DNA from: Plantibacter sp. VKM Ac-2880
GTDB lineage: Bacteria; Actinomycetota; Actinomycetes; Actinomycetales; Microbacteriaceae
Reading direction: 5' to 3'
Assembly: GCF_015351235.1 (NCBI RefSeq)
Contig: NZ_JADKSJ010000002.1
Span: 1,116,001 to 1,180,000, forward strand
Length of the DNA: 64,000 bases
The notes under the pieces are model-generated. The model was given only the letters and a program-made list of their open reading frames with translations. It searched no databases and was not told the origin of the DNA. Position numbers and translations under genes: made by a program. This document shows, piece by piece, positions 16,105 through 25,392 of the stretch (position 1 is the first letter of the stretch; every line of letters starts with the position of its first letter).

Positions 16105-17361
16105 ATGTCCTCCGCACCCACCACTTCCACCGCCCGCCCGGTCGGCTTCGCGGCCGCCCGCGAGCGCCTCCTGCCGTTGTTCGCGGAGATCCAGGCGGGT
16201 GCCGTCGAGCGCGAGCTCGAGCACCGGCTCCCGCGAGAGGAGGTGCGGCAGCTCGCCGCCGCCGGCTTCGGCGCACTTCGCGTCCCCACCGAGTTCGGCG
16301 GCTCGGGCCTCACCTTCCCCGAGTTCACCGAGCTGCTCATCGAACTCGCCGCCGCCGACTCGAACCTGCCGCAGATCTTCCGCGGTCACATCGCCCTCGT
16401 CGAGGACCAGCTGGTCGCCGCGCCGAGCGACCGGCGCAGGGCCTGGCTCGAACGTTTCGTCGCCGGTGAGATCGTCGGGAACGCTTGGAGCGAGGTCGGT
16501 TCCGGCGCGCTGGGCGTGTCCGGCACGGTCGTCACCGAGCGCGACGGCGGCTACGTCGTGAACGGCCGCAAGTTCTACACGACGGGCAGCATCTACGCCG
16601 ACTGGACGGACGCGACCGCGCGTCTCGTCGTCGAGGGGCAGGCAGACACCGAGGTCACCGTGCTCGTGCGCACCGACCAGCCGGGCGTCTCGATCGCCGA
16701 CGACTGGGACGGCTTCGGCCAGCAGCTCACCGGAACCGGCACGATCGTGTTCGAGGACGCCGTCGTCGACGCCGACCAGGTGCACGCGTTCAGCGACCGC
16801 TTCCGGTACCAGACGGCGCTGTACCAGCACGTGCTCATCGCGGTGCACGCGGGTATCGCGGCCGCAGTGGAGCGGGAGGCGGGCGAGCAGATCCGGGCCC
16901 GCACTCGCGTCTACAGCCACGGGCTCGCGCCGCTCGTGAAGGACGACGGCCAGATCCAGGCCGTCGTCGGCGAGATCTCGTCGATCGCGTTCGTCGCGAA
17001 GCAGACGGTCCTCGGGGTCGCCGCGGCCATCGAGCGCGCATCGATCACCGCCGCCGAGCGCGACTCCGCGGACGACCTGCACGCGAACATCGAGGCCGAG
17101 ATCCGTTCGGCGCAGGCGCAGGTGGTGCTGTCGGAGCTCGTCCCCCGCTCGGCGACGCTGCTCTTCAACACGCTGGGTGCCTCCGCGGTCAGCCGCACGA
17201 ACGCCCTCGACCGGCACTGGCGGAACGCGCGCACGGTCGCCTCCCACAACCCCGTGATCTACAAGACGCGGATCGTCGGCGACTGGTCGATCAACGGCAC
17301 CCCGCCGCCCTTCGTCTGGGCGGTCGGCACCGCGAAGGCGGACGCGCCCGCCGCACCCTGA
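16105..17361 (+). CDS. DszC/SfnB-like flavin-dependent monooxygenase
   Basis: A 418-residue acyl-CoA dehydrogenase-fold protein with VPTEFGGSGLTFPEFTELLI, GNAWSEVGSG, GRKFYTTGSIYADWTDATA and DRHWRNARTVASHNPVIYKT. It is a close paralog in motif pattern of the proteins at 29795 and 30979. The group includes SfnB/DszC-type enzymes of organosulfur metabolism. ATG 16105 is chosen by alignment with these paralogs; the ribosome binding site is weak (GGAACGGAACC). It follows the DszC-like gene after a 185-base gap filled with repeats, so it may be co-transcribed. Confidence 0.8.
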   Translation: MSSAPTTSTARPVGFAAARERLLPLFAEIQAGAVERELEHRLPREEVRQLAAAGFGALRVPTEFGGSGLTFPEFTELLIELAAADSNLPQIFRGHIALVEDQLVAAPSDRRRAWLERFVAGEIVGNAWSEVGSGALGVSGTVVTERDGGYVVNGRKFYTTGSIYADWTDATARLVVEGQADTEVTVLVRTDQPGVSIADDWDGFGQQLTGTGTIVFEDAVVDADQVHAFSDRFRYQTALYQHVLIAVHAGIAAAVEREAGEQIRARTRVYSHGLAPLVKDDGQIQAVVGEISSIAFVAKQTVLGVAAAIERASITAAERDSADDLHANIEAEIRSAQAQVVLSELVPRSATLLFNTLGASAVSRTNALDRHWRNARTVASHNPVIYKTRIVGDWSINGTPPPFVWAVGTAKADAPAAP

Positions 17362-17395
17362 CCCGCGGTCACCCGGCCTCCGGAGCCCAAGCCAC

Positions 17396-17530
17396 CCGGT
17401 CCCTGAGCCCAGACCACCCGGTCCCTGAACCCAACCCTCCCGGTCCCTGAGCCTGTCGAAGGGCCCACCTGGCGGACCGCCGCCCTGCCTCCAAACCCAA
17501 GCCACCCGGTCCCTGAGCCTGTCGAAGGAC
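17396..17530. repeat. REP-like elements between convergent monooxygenase genes
   Basis: Full copies at 17441-17464 and 17507-17530 and truncated copies (CCGGTCCCTGA cores) near 17397 and 17419 lie between a plus-strand gene ending at 17361 and a minus-strand gene ending at 17541. Confidence 0.9.
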
Positions 17531-17540
17531 CCCTCCGGCC

Positions 17541-18923
17541 TCAGCGCCCGGCGAACGCCCCGCGATACGCGCGCAGCGGGTGGGTCTCGGGCAGCGTCGG
17601 CTCGGCGCCGAACAGCTTCTCCCGGAGCGTCCCCGGGGCGTACTCGCGCTGCGCGAGCCCACGCTCCTGCAGCACCGGCATGACCTCGTCGACGAAGACC
17701 TCGTAGCTCGACGGGATCATCCAGTTGGCGACGTTGATGCCGTCGATCCCCGCGGCCCGCCATTCCGCGAGGTGGTCGGCGATCTGCTCGGGCGTCCCCA
17801 CGACGCGTCCGCGGAGCTTCGCCGTGAGCTTCGCGAGGTCGCGCACCGTCGGTTCGCGATCGGGTGACAGGGCCTTGAGCGCTTCGAGCATGCTGTGGCC
17901 GCCCTGCGTCTCGACGTCCTTCAGCGGCGTCTCGGGGTCGATCGGCTTCCCCGTCGCCTGGTCCGTTCCGAGGTTGGAGTGGGCGAGGAACGCGTCGGCC
18001 GAGAGGTACTCTTCGTACTCGGCTTCGATGCGCTTCGCCTCCTCCTCGGTGCTCCCGACGATGAACGACATCGCCTGCCAGAACTTCACGTCGCGCGGGT
18101 CGCGGCCGGTCGACGCGACGAGGGCGCGCGTGGACTCCGCCGACGCCCGGGCGGCCTCGATGCTCGGCGCCATCATGAACTGCACCTCGGCCACCTTCGC
18201 GGCGAACGCCTTGCCGGCACCCGACGAGCCCGCCTGGAACAGCAACGGCGAGCGCTGCGGCGACGGCGACGACAGGTGCGGACCTTCGACGCGGTACCGT
18301 TCGCCGACGTGGTCGATGCGGTGCACCTTCGTCGGGTCCGCGAAGACGCCGCTGGCCTTGTCGGCGAGGAGCGCGCCGTCGTCCCAGGACCCCTCCCACA
18401 GCTTGCCGACGACCTCGACGTACTCCTCCGCCCACGCGTACCGCTCGTCGTGGTCGACGAGGCGGTCGAGGCCGTAGTTGCGTGCCGCGTTCTCGAGGAA
18501 ACTCGTGACGATGTTCCAGCCGACGCGACCGCCGGACGCGTGGTCGATCGTCGAGATCTTCCGCGCGAAGGTGAACGGGTGCTCCTGCAGGATCGACGAG
18601 GTGAAGGCGAGTCCGAGGTGCTCGGTGCTGATCGCGAGCGCCGACAGCAGCATCGACGGATCGTTGCTCGGCAGCTGCATGCCCTCGCGGGCGTTCACGT
18701 CGAACGACGCACCGGCCCCGCCGTAGACGCCGACGACGTCGGCGAAGAAGATCGTGTCGAAACGTCCGCGCTCGAGCGTCTTCGCGAGGTCGACCCAGAG
18801 CTGCACGTCATCGAAGGTGTGCTGCCGGGCGTCCGGATGCCGCCACAGACCGTGCTGCATGTGCGACCCCGTGTCCATCACGAAGGCGCCGAACTGGAGA
18901 CGGGTGGGCTGCTCGGAGGTCAT
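17541..18923 (-). CDS. LLM class NtaA/SnaA/DszA family FMN-dependent monooxygenase
   Basis: This 460-residue luciferase-like monooxygenase has HTFDDVQLWVDLAKTLERGR, FDTIFFADVVGVYGG, GGRVGWNIVTSFLENAARNY and PLLFQAGSSGAGKAFA. It is a distinct paralog of the 13161 protein, encoded on the opposite strand and facing it. The C-terminal VVGTPEQIADHLAEWRAAGI is a standard LLM element. On the minus strand TAGCGT (18930-18935) lies 6 bases before ATG 18923, so the gene is probably leaderless. It is presumably part of the same sulfur- or C-S-bond-cleaving functional cluster, with its own promoter. Confidence 0.85.
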   Translation of the reverse strand: MTSEQPTRLQFGAFVMDTGSHMQHGLWRHPDARQHTFDDVQLWVDLAKTLERGRFDTIFFADVVGVYGGAGASFDVNAREGMQLPSNDPSMLLSALAISTEHLGLAFTSSILQEHPFTFARKISTIDHASGGRVGWNIVTSFLENAARNYGLDRLVDHDERYAWAEEYVEVVGKLWEGSWDDGALLADKASGVFADPTKVHRIDHVGERYRVEGPHLSSPSPQRSPLLFQAGSSGAGKAFAAKVAEVQFMMAPSIEAARASAESTRALVASTGRDPRDVKFWQAMSFIVGSTEEEAKRIEAEYEEYLSADAFLAHSNLGTDQATGKPIDPETPLKDVETQGGHSMLEALKALSPDREPTVRDLAKLTAKLRGRVVGTPEQIADHLAEWRAAGIDGINVANWMIPSSYEVFVDEVMPVLQERGLAQREYAPGTLREKLFGAEPTLPETHPLRAYRGAFAGR

Positions 18924-18946
18924 CCCCTCACGCTACCGGCAGGCCG

Positions 18947-20455
18947 TCAGCCGAAGGTGCCCTCGAGGTACACGTCGCCGTCAGGGCCGATCGTGTGGAT
19001 CTGGTACTCGGCGGGATACCCGGAGGGGCTCGTCCCGGCGAGGGCCGGGTCCCGGAGGATCGCGTCGATCGCGGCTGCGGCCTCGGGGGTCACGTGGTTC
19101 ACGTAGAGCTTCGGCTGTGCGGTGAGTTCGAACTCCGCGTTCGGGTTCGCGACGACGACCCCGACGATCGCGTCGACCATCGCCGGGCTCAGGTCGAGCG
19201 GGTCGTAGACCATCGAGAACCGCTCCGGGACCGAGACGTAGGCTCCGTCGGGGGCGATCTCGGCCAAGGTGGCGACGACGCCCGGCAACGCGGCGATCGA
19301 GGGGACGGTGATCGCCGGCCGATCGCCCGTGATGACCATCTGGATCCCGAGCGCCTCCGCCCGCAGCACCCGATCCACCTGGGTGGGCAGGGTGTCTGCC
19401 GGGAACTCGGAGGGGACGAGCTGCAACCGCCAGGGCGCCGCTTGCGGGTCGTCGACGGCCTGATCGGTGCCGCTCGACTCGCGGGCCAGGACGACCATGA
19501 CGATGGCGGGCTGGACCTCGGCGGCCTGTGCTGCGGCGGCCTGCTCCTCCGAGACCTGACGCGCGGCCAGGGCGGCGGCGAGCACCTCGTCGGCACCGGC
19601 GCCGGCGGCCATGAGGACCGTGGCCCCCGCGCCGACGACGTCGACGGACGCCACGCCGTCGAGGGGTTCGAGGGCCTGCGTGAACGCCGCAGCCTCCCCG
19701 CCGACGGGTGGCCCTGTCACCGGCTGGAGCGGGGGCGGGCGGAGGAACCCGAGTGATCCGGCGATGACCGCGATCGCGAGGACAGCACCGAGGACGAGCA
19801 GGAACCGACGCCGCCTCCCGCGGTCGGCGAGCTTCGCGAGGCCGACGATCGCCGCGACGACGAGCAGGATCGGCAGCCCGTAGACCACCGCCAACCACAC
19901 GACGGTCCCGAAGGAGGTCCAACCCACGAGCCAACCGGGCGAATTGCTCCCGTCGATCCTGACCGCTGCGATGACGCAGATCGCGAGGCCGACGACGGCC
20001 ACCGGGACGAGTCCGAAGAACGCACCGAATCCGCGGGACCTGGCCCAGCGTCCGCCGAGCTCGGTCGCCGGTTGCACGAGCAGGAGCACGACCGCGAGGG
20101 CGAACCACAGGGAGGTGCCGATGGTGCCGAGGACGCTGTACCACTCGCCCGCCGGTGAGAAGGAGACGGCGTCGGACCACGTCGCAGGGTTGCCACCTCC
20201 CGTGATCCGGTACCCGTCGCGGTAGTCCATCTGCCGGTCGAGGATCCCCCACGCGGCGATGACACCGACGACCACGGAGACCACGACGGTCGTCGCTGCG
20301 GCGAGCACGGCGCTGCGTCGCAGGTAAGCGCTCATGCGCGAGAGCCCCACGGTGAGGCTTCCGGCCCCTGCTCGACCGGCCGGCGTCGGACTGCCGGACG
20401 ACGCCGCGTCAGGCTCGGGATCGGCGATCCGCGTCCCGGATCCGTCGTCGCTCAC
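18947..20455 (-). CDS. Large membrane protein with soluble C-terminal domain, unknown function
   Basis: The 502-residue protein has about five membrane helices between residues 45 and 242 and a C-terminal soluble region of about 260 residues. That region contains Ala-rich stretches (around 270-320) and pieces such as YDPLDLSPAMVDAIVGVVVA. I recognise no enzymatic motif. GTG 20455 follows GGGGAGCT. It ends 23 bases from the start of the LLM gene, on the same strand, without evidence of co-function. An extracytoplasmic binding or sensing role is possible but not supported. Confidence 0.6.
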   Translation of the reverse strand: MSDDGSGTRIADPEPDAASSGSPTPAGRAGAGSLTVGLSRMSAYLRRSAVLAAATTVVVSVVVGVIAAWGILDRQMDYRDGYRITGGGNPATWSDAVSFSPAGEWYSVLGTIGTSLWFALAVVLLLVQPATELGGRWARSRGFGAFFGLVPVAVVGLAICVIAAVRIDGSNSPGWLVGWTSFGTVVWLAVVYGLPILLVVAAIVGLAKLADRGRRRRFLLVLGAVLAIAVIAGSLGFLRPPPLQPVTGPPVGGEAAAFTQALEPLDGVASVDVVGAGATVLMAAGAGADEVLAAALAARQVSEEQAAAAQAAEVQPAIVMVVLARESSGTDQAVDDPQAAPWRLQLVPSEFPADTLPTQVDRVLRAEALGIQMVITGDRPAITVPSIAALPGVVATLAEIAPDGAYVSVPERFSMVYDPLDLSPAMVDAIVGVVVANPNAEFELTAQPKLYVNHVTPEAAAAIDAILRDPALAGTSPSGYPAEYQIHTIGPDGDVYLEGTFG

Positions 20456-20637
20456 AGCTCCCCGTCCTCGAACCGCAGCGCACGGCTCCCCCGGTCGTCA
20501 GTCTGGCACGCCGTCACCCGGCGGAGCGAGGTCGTCTTCGCCGTCGGCGGGCGTCGAGCGGGCGTCGGGCACGCTTGAGGGCGACCTGCCGGTACGAGGT
20601 GTCGATGAGTTCGGCGACGGGCGTCGCGCGACAGCGG

Positions 20638-21051
20638 TCATCGGATGCGGTGACCGGGGTGCGCCGCGTCGTACGCCGCGCGTGACGCCGTGATCGCCGG
20701 CCGCTGCTCGAGCGACCAGTCGGCGAGCGTCTTGACGAGGTGGGAGAGGGCTGCGCCAGAAGAGGTGAGCGCGTAGGACACCTGCGCCGGCACCGTCGGG
20801 AACACGGTCCGCTCGACGAGGCCGTCCCGTTCGAGTCGACGAAGGGTCAGCGTCAGCATCCGCTGGGAGATCCCGTCGATCGCGCGCTGCAGCTCACGGA
20901 ACCGCCGCTCGCCCGACGCGAGTTCCACGACGACGAGCACCGACCAGGTGTCGCCGATGCGGTCGAGGACGTCGCGGATGCCGCAGTCCGGGTGCCCCTC
21001 CTTGCCGCAGGGTTCGAGGTCGGCGGTTACCGCGGTGTGCGTGAGTGACAT
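20638..21051 (-). CDS. HxlR family transcriptional regulator
   Basis: A 137-residue winged-helix regulator with the HxlR hallmark C[14 protein letters not shown] (residues 23-37), followed by [20 protein letters not shown] and [14 protein letters not shown]. An additional Cys15 in [11 protein letters not shown] may sense redox state, as in YtfH/QorR-type regulators. ATG 21051 follows AAGAAGG. It is divergent from the NAD(P)-binding gene at 21131, the arrangement of ytfH and qorB (ytfG) in E. coli, so it probably controls that gene from the 79-base gap between them. Confidence 0.85.
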   Translation of the reverse strand: MSLTHTAVTADLEPCGKEGHPDCGIRDVLDRIGDTWSVLVVVELASGERRFRELQRAIDGISQRMLTLTLRRLERDGLVERTVFPTVPAQVSYALTSSGAALSHLVKTLADWSLEQRPAITASRAAYDAAHPGHRIR

Positions 21052-21130
21052 GCAAGTGCCTTCTTGTGGGTGTCGGGCCGGGATCGCAGACTCGTCCCAG
21101 TCATCATCCTGAACACCGAAACGCCCTGAA

Positions 21131-21934
21131 ATGATCCTCGTCACCGGAACCACCGGCCAACTCGGCAGCGCCATCCTCGACGCACTCACCGCTCGGGGCG
21201 CCGCACCCCTGGCGAGCAACCGCAGCGGGCGAGCCGATGCCCGACGGATCGACTTCGACGACCCCGGCAGCGTCTCCTTCCTGGGTATCGACACGCTCGT
21301 GCTCGTCTCGGCCGGCGAGGCCGAAGACGACGTCGTGATCGCCCGCCACGAGACGGCGATCGCCGCGGCCGAACGCGACGGGGTCCGGCACCTCGTCTAC
21401 ACGAGCCTCACCACGGCCGGCGACCACCTCGCGTTCGCGCTCGCGCACCGGTGGACGGAGCGGCGGTTGGAACGCAGCCGGCTCTCCTGGACGGTCCTCC
21501 GGAACGGCCTGTATGCGGAGCTCTTCGGTTCGTTGCTGGAGTGGTCCGGCGGATCACTCCGCTCGGCGTTCGGTGACGGGGCGCTCGCCGCCGTCACCCG
21601 AGCCGACCTCGCCGAGGCCGCTGCCGTCGTCGCAATGACGCCCGGCGACCACGTCGGACGCCGGTACGACCTCGTCGGCGACCCCATCACCGCCGGTCAG
21701 GTGGCCGATCACCTGGGCGTCGGATTCCACTCGACCTCGCTCGCCGAACGCCGGGAGGCGCTCAAGCACGTTCCGCTCAAACCGTTCCAACCGCCGATGC
21801 TGCTGTCGATCTTCAGTGCGGTCCGCCATGGGTTCCTCGCGGGAACGGGCGACGATCTCCGTGACCTCCTCGGTCGCGAACCGGCCGACACCGTGCCGGT
21901 GGCAGCGGCCTCCGTCGCGGTGCCCACGCCGTGA
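21131..21934 (+). CDS. NmrA-like NAD(P)-binding protein, QorB-type oxidoreductase
   Basis: The 267-residue protein starts with [19 protein letters not shown], a GxxGxxG dinucleotide-binding loop. It also has [14 protein letters not shown] and [11 protein letters not shown], typical of NmrA/SDR-a5 proteins such as quinone oxidoreductase QorB. It lacks the Tyr-x-x-x-Lys triad of classical short-chain dehydrogenases, which fits this group. The divergent HxlR gene supports a QorB/YtfG-type role in reducing quinones or other electrophiles with NADPH. Confidence 0.8.
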   Translation: MILVTGTTGQLGSAILDALTARGAAPLASNRSGRADARRIDFDDPGSVSFLGIDTLVLVSAGEAEDDVVIARHETAIAAAERDGVRHLVYTSLTTAGDHLAFALAHRWTERRLERSRLSWTVLRNGLYAELFGSLLEWSGGSLRSAFGDGALAAVTRADLAEAAAVVAMTPGDHVGRRYDLVGDPITAGQVADHLGVGFHSTSLAERREALKHVPLKPFQPPMLLSIFSAVRHGFLAGTGDDLRDLLGREPADTVPVAAASVAVPTP

Positions 21935-21940
21935 CCACCG

Positions 21941-21965
21941 ATCCCCGGGAGGCCAACGCGGGGAT
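21941..21965. terminator. Short hairpin between convergent genes
   Basis: Arms ATCCCCG (21941-21947) and CGGGGAT (21959-21965) lie between the stops at 21934 (plus) and 21971 (minus). The stem is short, so confidence is modest. Confidence 0.4.
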
Positions 21966-21970
21966 GCGCC

Positions 21971-23011
21971 TCAGACGAGCGCGGGCTTCCGAAACGGGAC
22001 CACGCGACGCCAGGTCGCCATCCGCCAGAGCCATTCGATCGGACCGTACTGGAACCGGCGCAGCCAGAGGCGGCTGATCACGGACTGGATCGCGATGAGG
22101 ACGAGCGCGCCGAGGCTGACGAGCGCGAGGTCGTCGAACTCGCGGAAGGGCACGATCAGTGCGACGAGGGCGAGGACGACGGAGGCACCGAGGTAGTTGC
22201 TGAGCGCCATCCGCCCGAGCGGTTCGAAGACGAGGGCGAGTGCGCGACGGACCGGCGTCTGCCAGAGCAGGGCGAACCCGGTCACGTACACGACCGCGAG
22301 GACACCGCCCGCGATGCCGCCGGCGTTCGTGAAGCGGGGGTCGCCCGGCTGGGTCGTCTGCCACCACAGCGCGGGGACGGCGAGCGCCACTGCGGCGGCG
22401 AACGCGATCCACACCGGGCGCCCGCCCGCGTCGAGCAGTTTGGGCAGCCCGTAGGCGGCCGCGCCGGCACCGGCGAGGAGGAGACCGGGAAGCGAGGCGA
22501 GCCCGCCACCGGTGAGGGCGTAGGCGGCGACCGTGAGGGTGATACCGGCACCGAGGGTCACCCAGCGGGGCGCCCACAGGACGATCGGGAGCATGAGCAG
22601 ACCGCAGATCGCGTACTCGCGGAGGATCTCGCCCGGGTAGACGTAGGCGTGCGCGAACCCGATCGCGAACAGCGCGAGGTAGCGGAGCAGCATCGGGAGG
22701 AGGGGGTGCACACCGCGTCTGCGCGCACCCTGGATCACGAACATGGCGCTCATGCCGAAGAGGAATGCGAAGATCGGGACGAACCGGGTCTGCACGGCGA
22801 ACTCGAGGACGAGGTCCATGGTGGTCGTGTGCCGCTGGTCGAAGGGGATGTCCTGACCGAGTCGGGTGATGTCGGGGACGTTGACGAACAGGATGCCCGC
22901 GAGCGCGAAGCCGCGGAGTGCGTCGACGAGCTGCCACCGACGAGCAGGCGAGACCGTCGCAGTCGCGGATGGACTGGGCATGGTGGGGCTACCAGGAGCA
23001 GTATGAGGCAT
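21971..23011 (-). CDS. DUF418 family membrane protein
   Basis: The 346-residue protein has about ten hydrophobic segments and the DUF418/YeiB signature: an N-terminal LVDALRGFALAGILFVN, and a C-terminal region with PLGRMALSNYLGASVV and QYGPIEWLWRMATW. DUF418 proteins are uncharacterized transporters or acyltransferase-like membrane proteins. It converges on the QorB-like gene and stands alone. The start at 23011 was not confirmed by a strong ribosome binding site; a methionine at residue 11 is an alternative. Confidence 0.8.
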   Translation of the reverse strand: MPHTAPGSPTMPSPSATATVSPARRWQLVDALRGFALAGILFVNVPDITRLGQDIPFDQRHTTTMDLVLEFAVQTRFVPIFAFLFGMSAMFVIQGARRRGVHPLLPMLLRYLALFAIGFAHAYVYPGEILREYAICGLLMLPIVLWAPRWVTLGAGITLTVAAYALTGGGLASLPGLLLAGAGAAAYGLPKLLDAGGRPVWIAFAAAVALAVPALWWQTTQPGDPRFTNAGGIAGGVLAVVYVTGFALLWQTPVRRALALVFEPLGRMALSNYLGASVVLALVALIVPFREFDDLALVSLGALVLIAIQSVISRLWLRRFQYGPIEWLWRMATWRRVVPFRKPALV

Positions 23012-23087
23012 ATCAGTAGTACAGCAGGTCGCCCGGGAAGGCGCATGCGACCGGAGGATGATTTCAGTCCATCCGGAGGGACGGACG

Positions 23088-23330
23088 TCAGGCAGCTGGC
23101 GACTTGGGGCAGTGCAGCTGCGTGCGCGGGCCGGTGGTGCGGTCGACGATGTGCTCGGACATGGCGTGCCCGCAGATCGGGCACCCGGATTGCGCCGACG
23201 GCGGCAGGGGCTCCTCGTTGTACGGGCCGAGCGGCGGTGGCCCGAGAACCTTCCACATCCGCCCGTTCACCCAGCCGTACAGGCCGCCCGCCTCTCGGAC
23301 GGACTCCCGGAAGGATCGCTTCTCACTCAT
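23088..23330 (-). CDS. Small Cys/His protein with a CPICGH motif
   Basis: An 80-residue protein with an aromatic N-terminal half (GLYGWVNGRMWKVLGPPPLG) and a C-terminal CPICGHAMSEH plus a final Cys (HCPKS). The C-x-x-C-x-H and C pattern could bind zinc. I do not recognise the family. ATG 23330 is preceded by TACACT (23338-23343) at 7 bases, so it is probably leaderless. It is divergent from the OhrR-like regulator and shares a 38-base gap with it, so it is a likely regulatory target. Confidence 0.6.
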   Translation of the reverse strand: MSEKRSFRESVREAGGLYGWVNGRMWKVLGPPPLGPYNEEPLPPSAQSGCPICGHAMSEHIVDRTTGPRTQLHCPKSPAA

Positions 23331-23333
23331 ATT

Positions 23334-23349
23334 GGTAAGTGTACTAATC
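23334..23349. promoter_or_regulatory. Operator between divergent leaderless genes
   Basis: The imperfect palindrome GGTAAGT-GT-ACTAATC (5 of 7 positions match) lies between two divergent -10 boxes: TACACT on the minus strand (23338-23343) and TACGAT on the plus strand (23357-23362). A regulator bound here would cover both promoters. Confidence 0.5.
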
Positions 23350-23368
23350 ATTTGGGTACGATGGGACC

Positions 23369-23863
23369 GTGACCGCCATCGAATCCACCGCCACGACGAC
23401 CGACGACCTCCTCCAACTCGAGAACCAGGTCTGCTTCGCCCTCGCCGTCGCGTCACGAAGCGTCATCTCGCTCTACCGTCCGATCCTCGAGCCCCTCGGG
23501 CTCACCCACCCGCAATACCTGGTGATGCTCGCGCTGTGGCAGCACAGCCCGCGGTCGGTCAAAGACCTCGGCGGCGCACTGCAGCTCGAGCCGGCCACGC
23601 TGTCGCCGCTCCTCAAGCGACTCGAGGCGGCCGGGCTCGTCCGTCGCGACCGCAGTCGACTGGACGAGCGCGTCCTCGACGTCTCCCTCACGACCGCCGG
23701 CCGCGAGCTCCGCGTACAGGCGGAGGCCATCCCGCACCGGGTGATGCAGGAACTGCGGATGGACGCCGACCATCTGACCCAGCTCCGCGAGATGCTCCAC
23801 GCGGTCATCGGTGCGGCGACCACGGCCCCGGCCGTCACGGGGACCACCGTCGAACCGAATTGA
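23369..23863 (+). CDS. MarR family regulator, OhrR-like
   Basis: The 164-residue winged-helix protein has the OhrR hallmark QLENQVCFALAVASRSVIS with Cys22, the position of the peroxide-sensing cysteine in OhrR. It continues with LTHPQYLVMLALWQHSPRSV, LSPLLKRLEAAGLVRRDRS and DERVLDVSLT. OhrR represses an organic hydroperoxide resistance gene until the Cys is oxidized. No ohr gene is visible in the window; the divergent small Cys protein is the closest target. GTG 23369 lies 6 bases after TACGAT, so the gene is probably leaderless. The MFS gene converges 11 bases downstream. Confidence 0.82.
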   Translation: MTAIESTATTTDDLLQLENQVCFALAVASRSVISLYRPILEPLGLTHPQYLVMLALWQHSPRSVKDLGGALQLEPATLSPLLKRLEAAGLVRRDRSRLDERVLDVSLTTAGRELRVQAEAIPHRVMQELRMDADHLTQLREMLHAVIGAATTAPAVTGTTVEPN

Positions 23864-23873
23864 TCGGCCGGTG

Positions 23874-25250
23874 TCAGGCCGAGGGGGTCGACGCAGCTTC
23901 CGCAGCGGCCTTGGGGTTCCGGATGCCGACGAACGAGACCAGGCCGCCCACGAACATGAAGACGGCCGTGGCCAGCACCACCCGCGAGAATCCACCGACG
24001 CCGAGCGCACCACCGGCGATGATGCCGACGAGCGCGATCGTCACCAGTCCGGCCACCCGCGACACCGCGTTGTTCACGGCCGAGCCGATGCCGGCATGGG
24101 CCGGGTCGATCGACCCGAGGATGCCCGAGGTGAGCGGCGCGACCGTGATCGCGAGCCCCAGGCCGACGAGGAGGATGCCGGGGAACAGCTGCAGCCAGTA
24201 GTCGAGCTCCTGCTGGGCCCCCATCATGAGGAGGAACCCGACGCCCGCGACGATCGGCCCGAGGGTCATGAACAGGCGCGGTCCATGCGTGCCGGCAAGC
24301 TTGCCGAACCACGAGGACAGCGCGAGCATGACGAGCGTCGGCGGCAGCGTCGCGATCCCCGCGAGGGTCGCACTGAAGCCGGCCGTCTGCTGGATGAACA
24401 CGGCGATCGCGAAGAACCCGAGCGACAACGCACCGTAGATGAAGACCGTCGCGATGTTGCCGAAACCGAAGTTGCGCACGCGGAACAACGACAGCGGCAG
24501 CATCGGATCGGGGTGCCGGCGCTCCCACCACAGGAAGGCGATGAACGAGAGGACACCGACGATGAGCGGCACGAGGAGCATGGGGCTGTCCCAGCTGTAG
24601 CGCTCCTGCTCGATGAGGGCGAACACCGGACCACCGAGCCCGACCGCCCCGAGCACGGCGCCGACGACGTCGATGCGCGGACGCCGCTCGGGCTCCGGCA
24701 CCCGGTCGGCGCGCATCATGAGGAACAGCGTGACGAGGATCGGGATGATGTTGATCGCGAAGATGAGCCGCCACGACAGGGTGTCGACGAGCACCCCGCC
24801 GAGCAGCGGACCGGTGATGCCGGCGGCCCCCGTCCACGCCGTCCAGGTGCCGATCGCCTTGCCCTGCGCGACGCCGCTGAAGGTGGAGATGATGATGGCG
24901 AGCGAGCTCGGCACGAGCAGGGCCGCCGCACCACCCTGGAGGAGGCGGGCGATGATGAGCACCTCGGCGGACGGCGCGAGCGCGCAGAGGATCGACGTCA
25001 CGCCGAAGCCGATGAGCCCGATGCGGAGGATGCGGATGCGCCCGAACGCGTCCGAGAGGGACCCCGCGAGGAGGATCAGCGAGCCGAGGGTGATGAGGTA
25101 TGCGTCGACGACCCACTGCTGCACGATGAGTCCGCCGCCGAGCTCCTTCGTCATCGCGGGCAGCGCGACGTTCACGACCGAGCCGTCGAGGAACGCGACG
25201 AACGAGGAGAGGATCGCGATCGTGAGCACGAGGCGCTGCTGGCGGGTCAT
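23874..25250 (-). CDS. MFS transporter, DHA2 (EmrB/QacA) type
   Basis: The 458-residue protein has about 14 membrane helices. An N-terminal VAFLDGSVVNVALPAMTKEL is the DHA2 motif D1-like segment, GSLSDAFGRIRILRIG is motif A, and TGAAGITGPLLGGVLVD is motif C of drug exporters. DHA2 proteins export drugs using the proton gradient. On the minus strand TACGCT (25257-25262) lies 6 bases before ATG 25250, which indicates a leaderless start. The substrate is unknown. It converges on the OhrR-like gene. Confidence 0.85.
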   Translation of the reverse strand: MTRQQRLVLTIAILSSFVAFLDGSVVNVALPAMTKELGGGLIVQQWVVDAYLITLGSLILLAGSLSDAFGRIRILRIGLIGFGVTSILCALAPSAEVLIIARLLQGGAAALLVPSSLAIIISTFSGVAQGKAIGTWTAWTGAAGITGPLLGGVLVDTLSWRLIFAINIIPILVTLFLMMRADRVPEPERRPRIDVVGAVLGAVGLGGPVFALIEQERYSWDSPMLLVPLIVGVLSFIAFLWWERRHPDPMLPLSLFRVRNFGFGNIATVFIYGALSLGFFAIAVFIQQTAGFSATLAGIATLPPTLVMLALSSWFGKLAGTHGPRLFMTLGPIVAGVGFLLMMGAQQELDYWLQLFPGILLVGLGLAITVAPLTSGILGSIDPAHAGIGSAVNNAVSRVAGLVTIALVGIIAGGALGVGGFSRVVLATAVFMFVGGLVSFVGIRNPKAAAEAASTPSA

Positions 25251-25392
25251 GGCCTCAGCGTAGACCCGGGTTCCGACGCTCCAGGCGCCGGGGCGAGGAA
25301 GCTCGACAGGCGTCGGAACGACCCGCACGGCCCGCCGTTCGCAGCGCCCCCTCCCAGCCCATCCTCCGCCCCGCGTTCGTAGACTGGAGACC

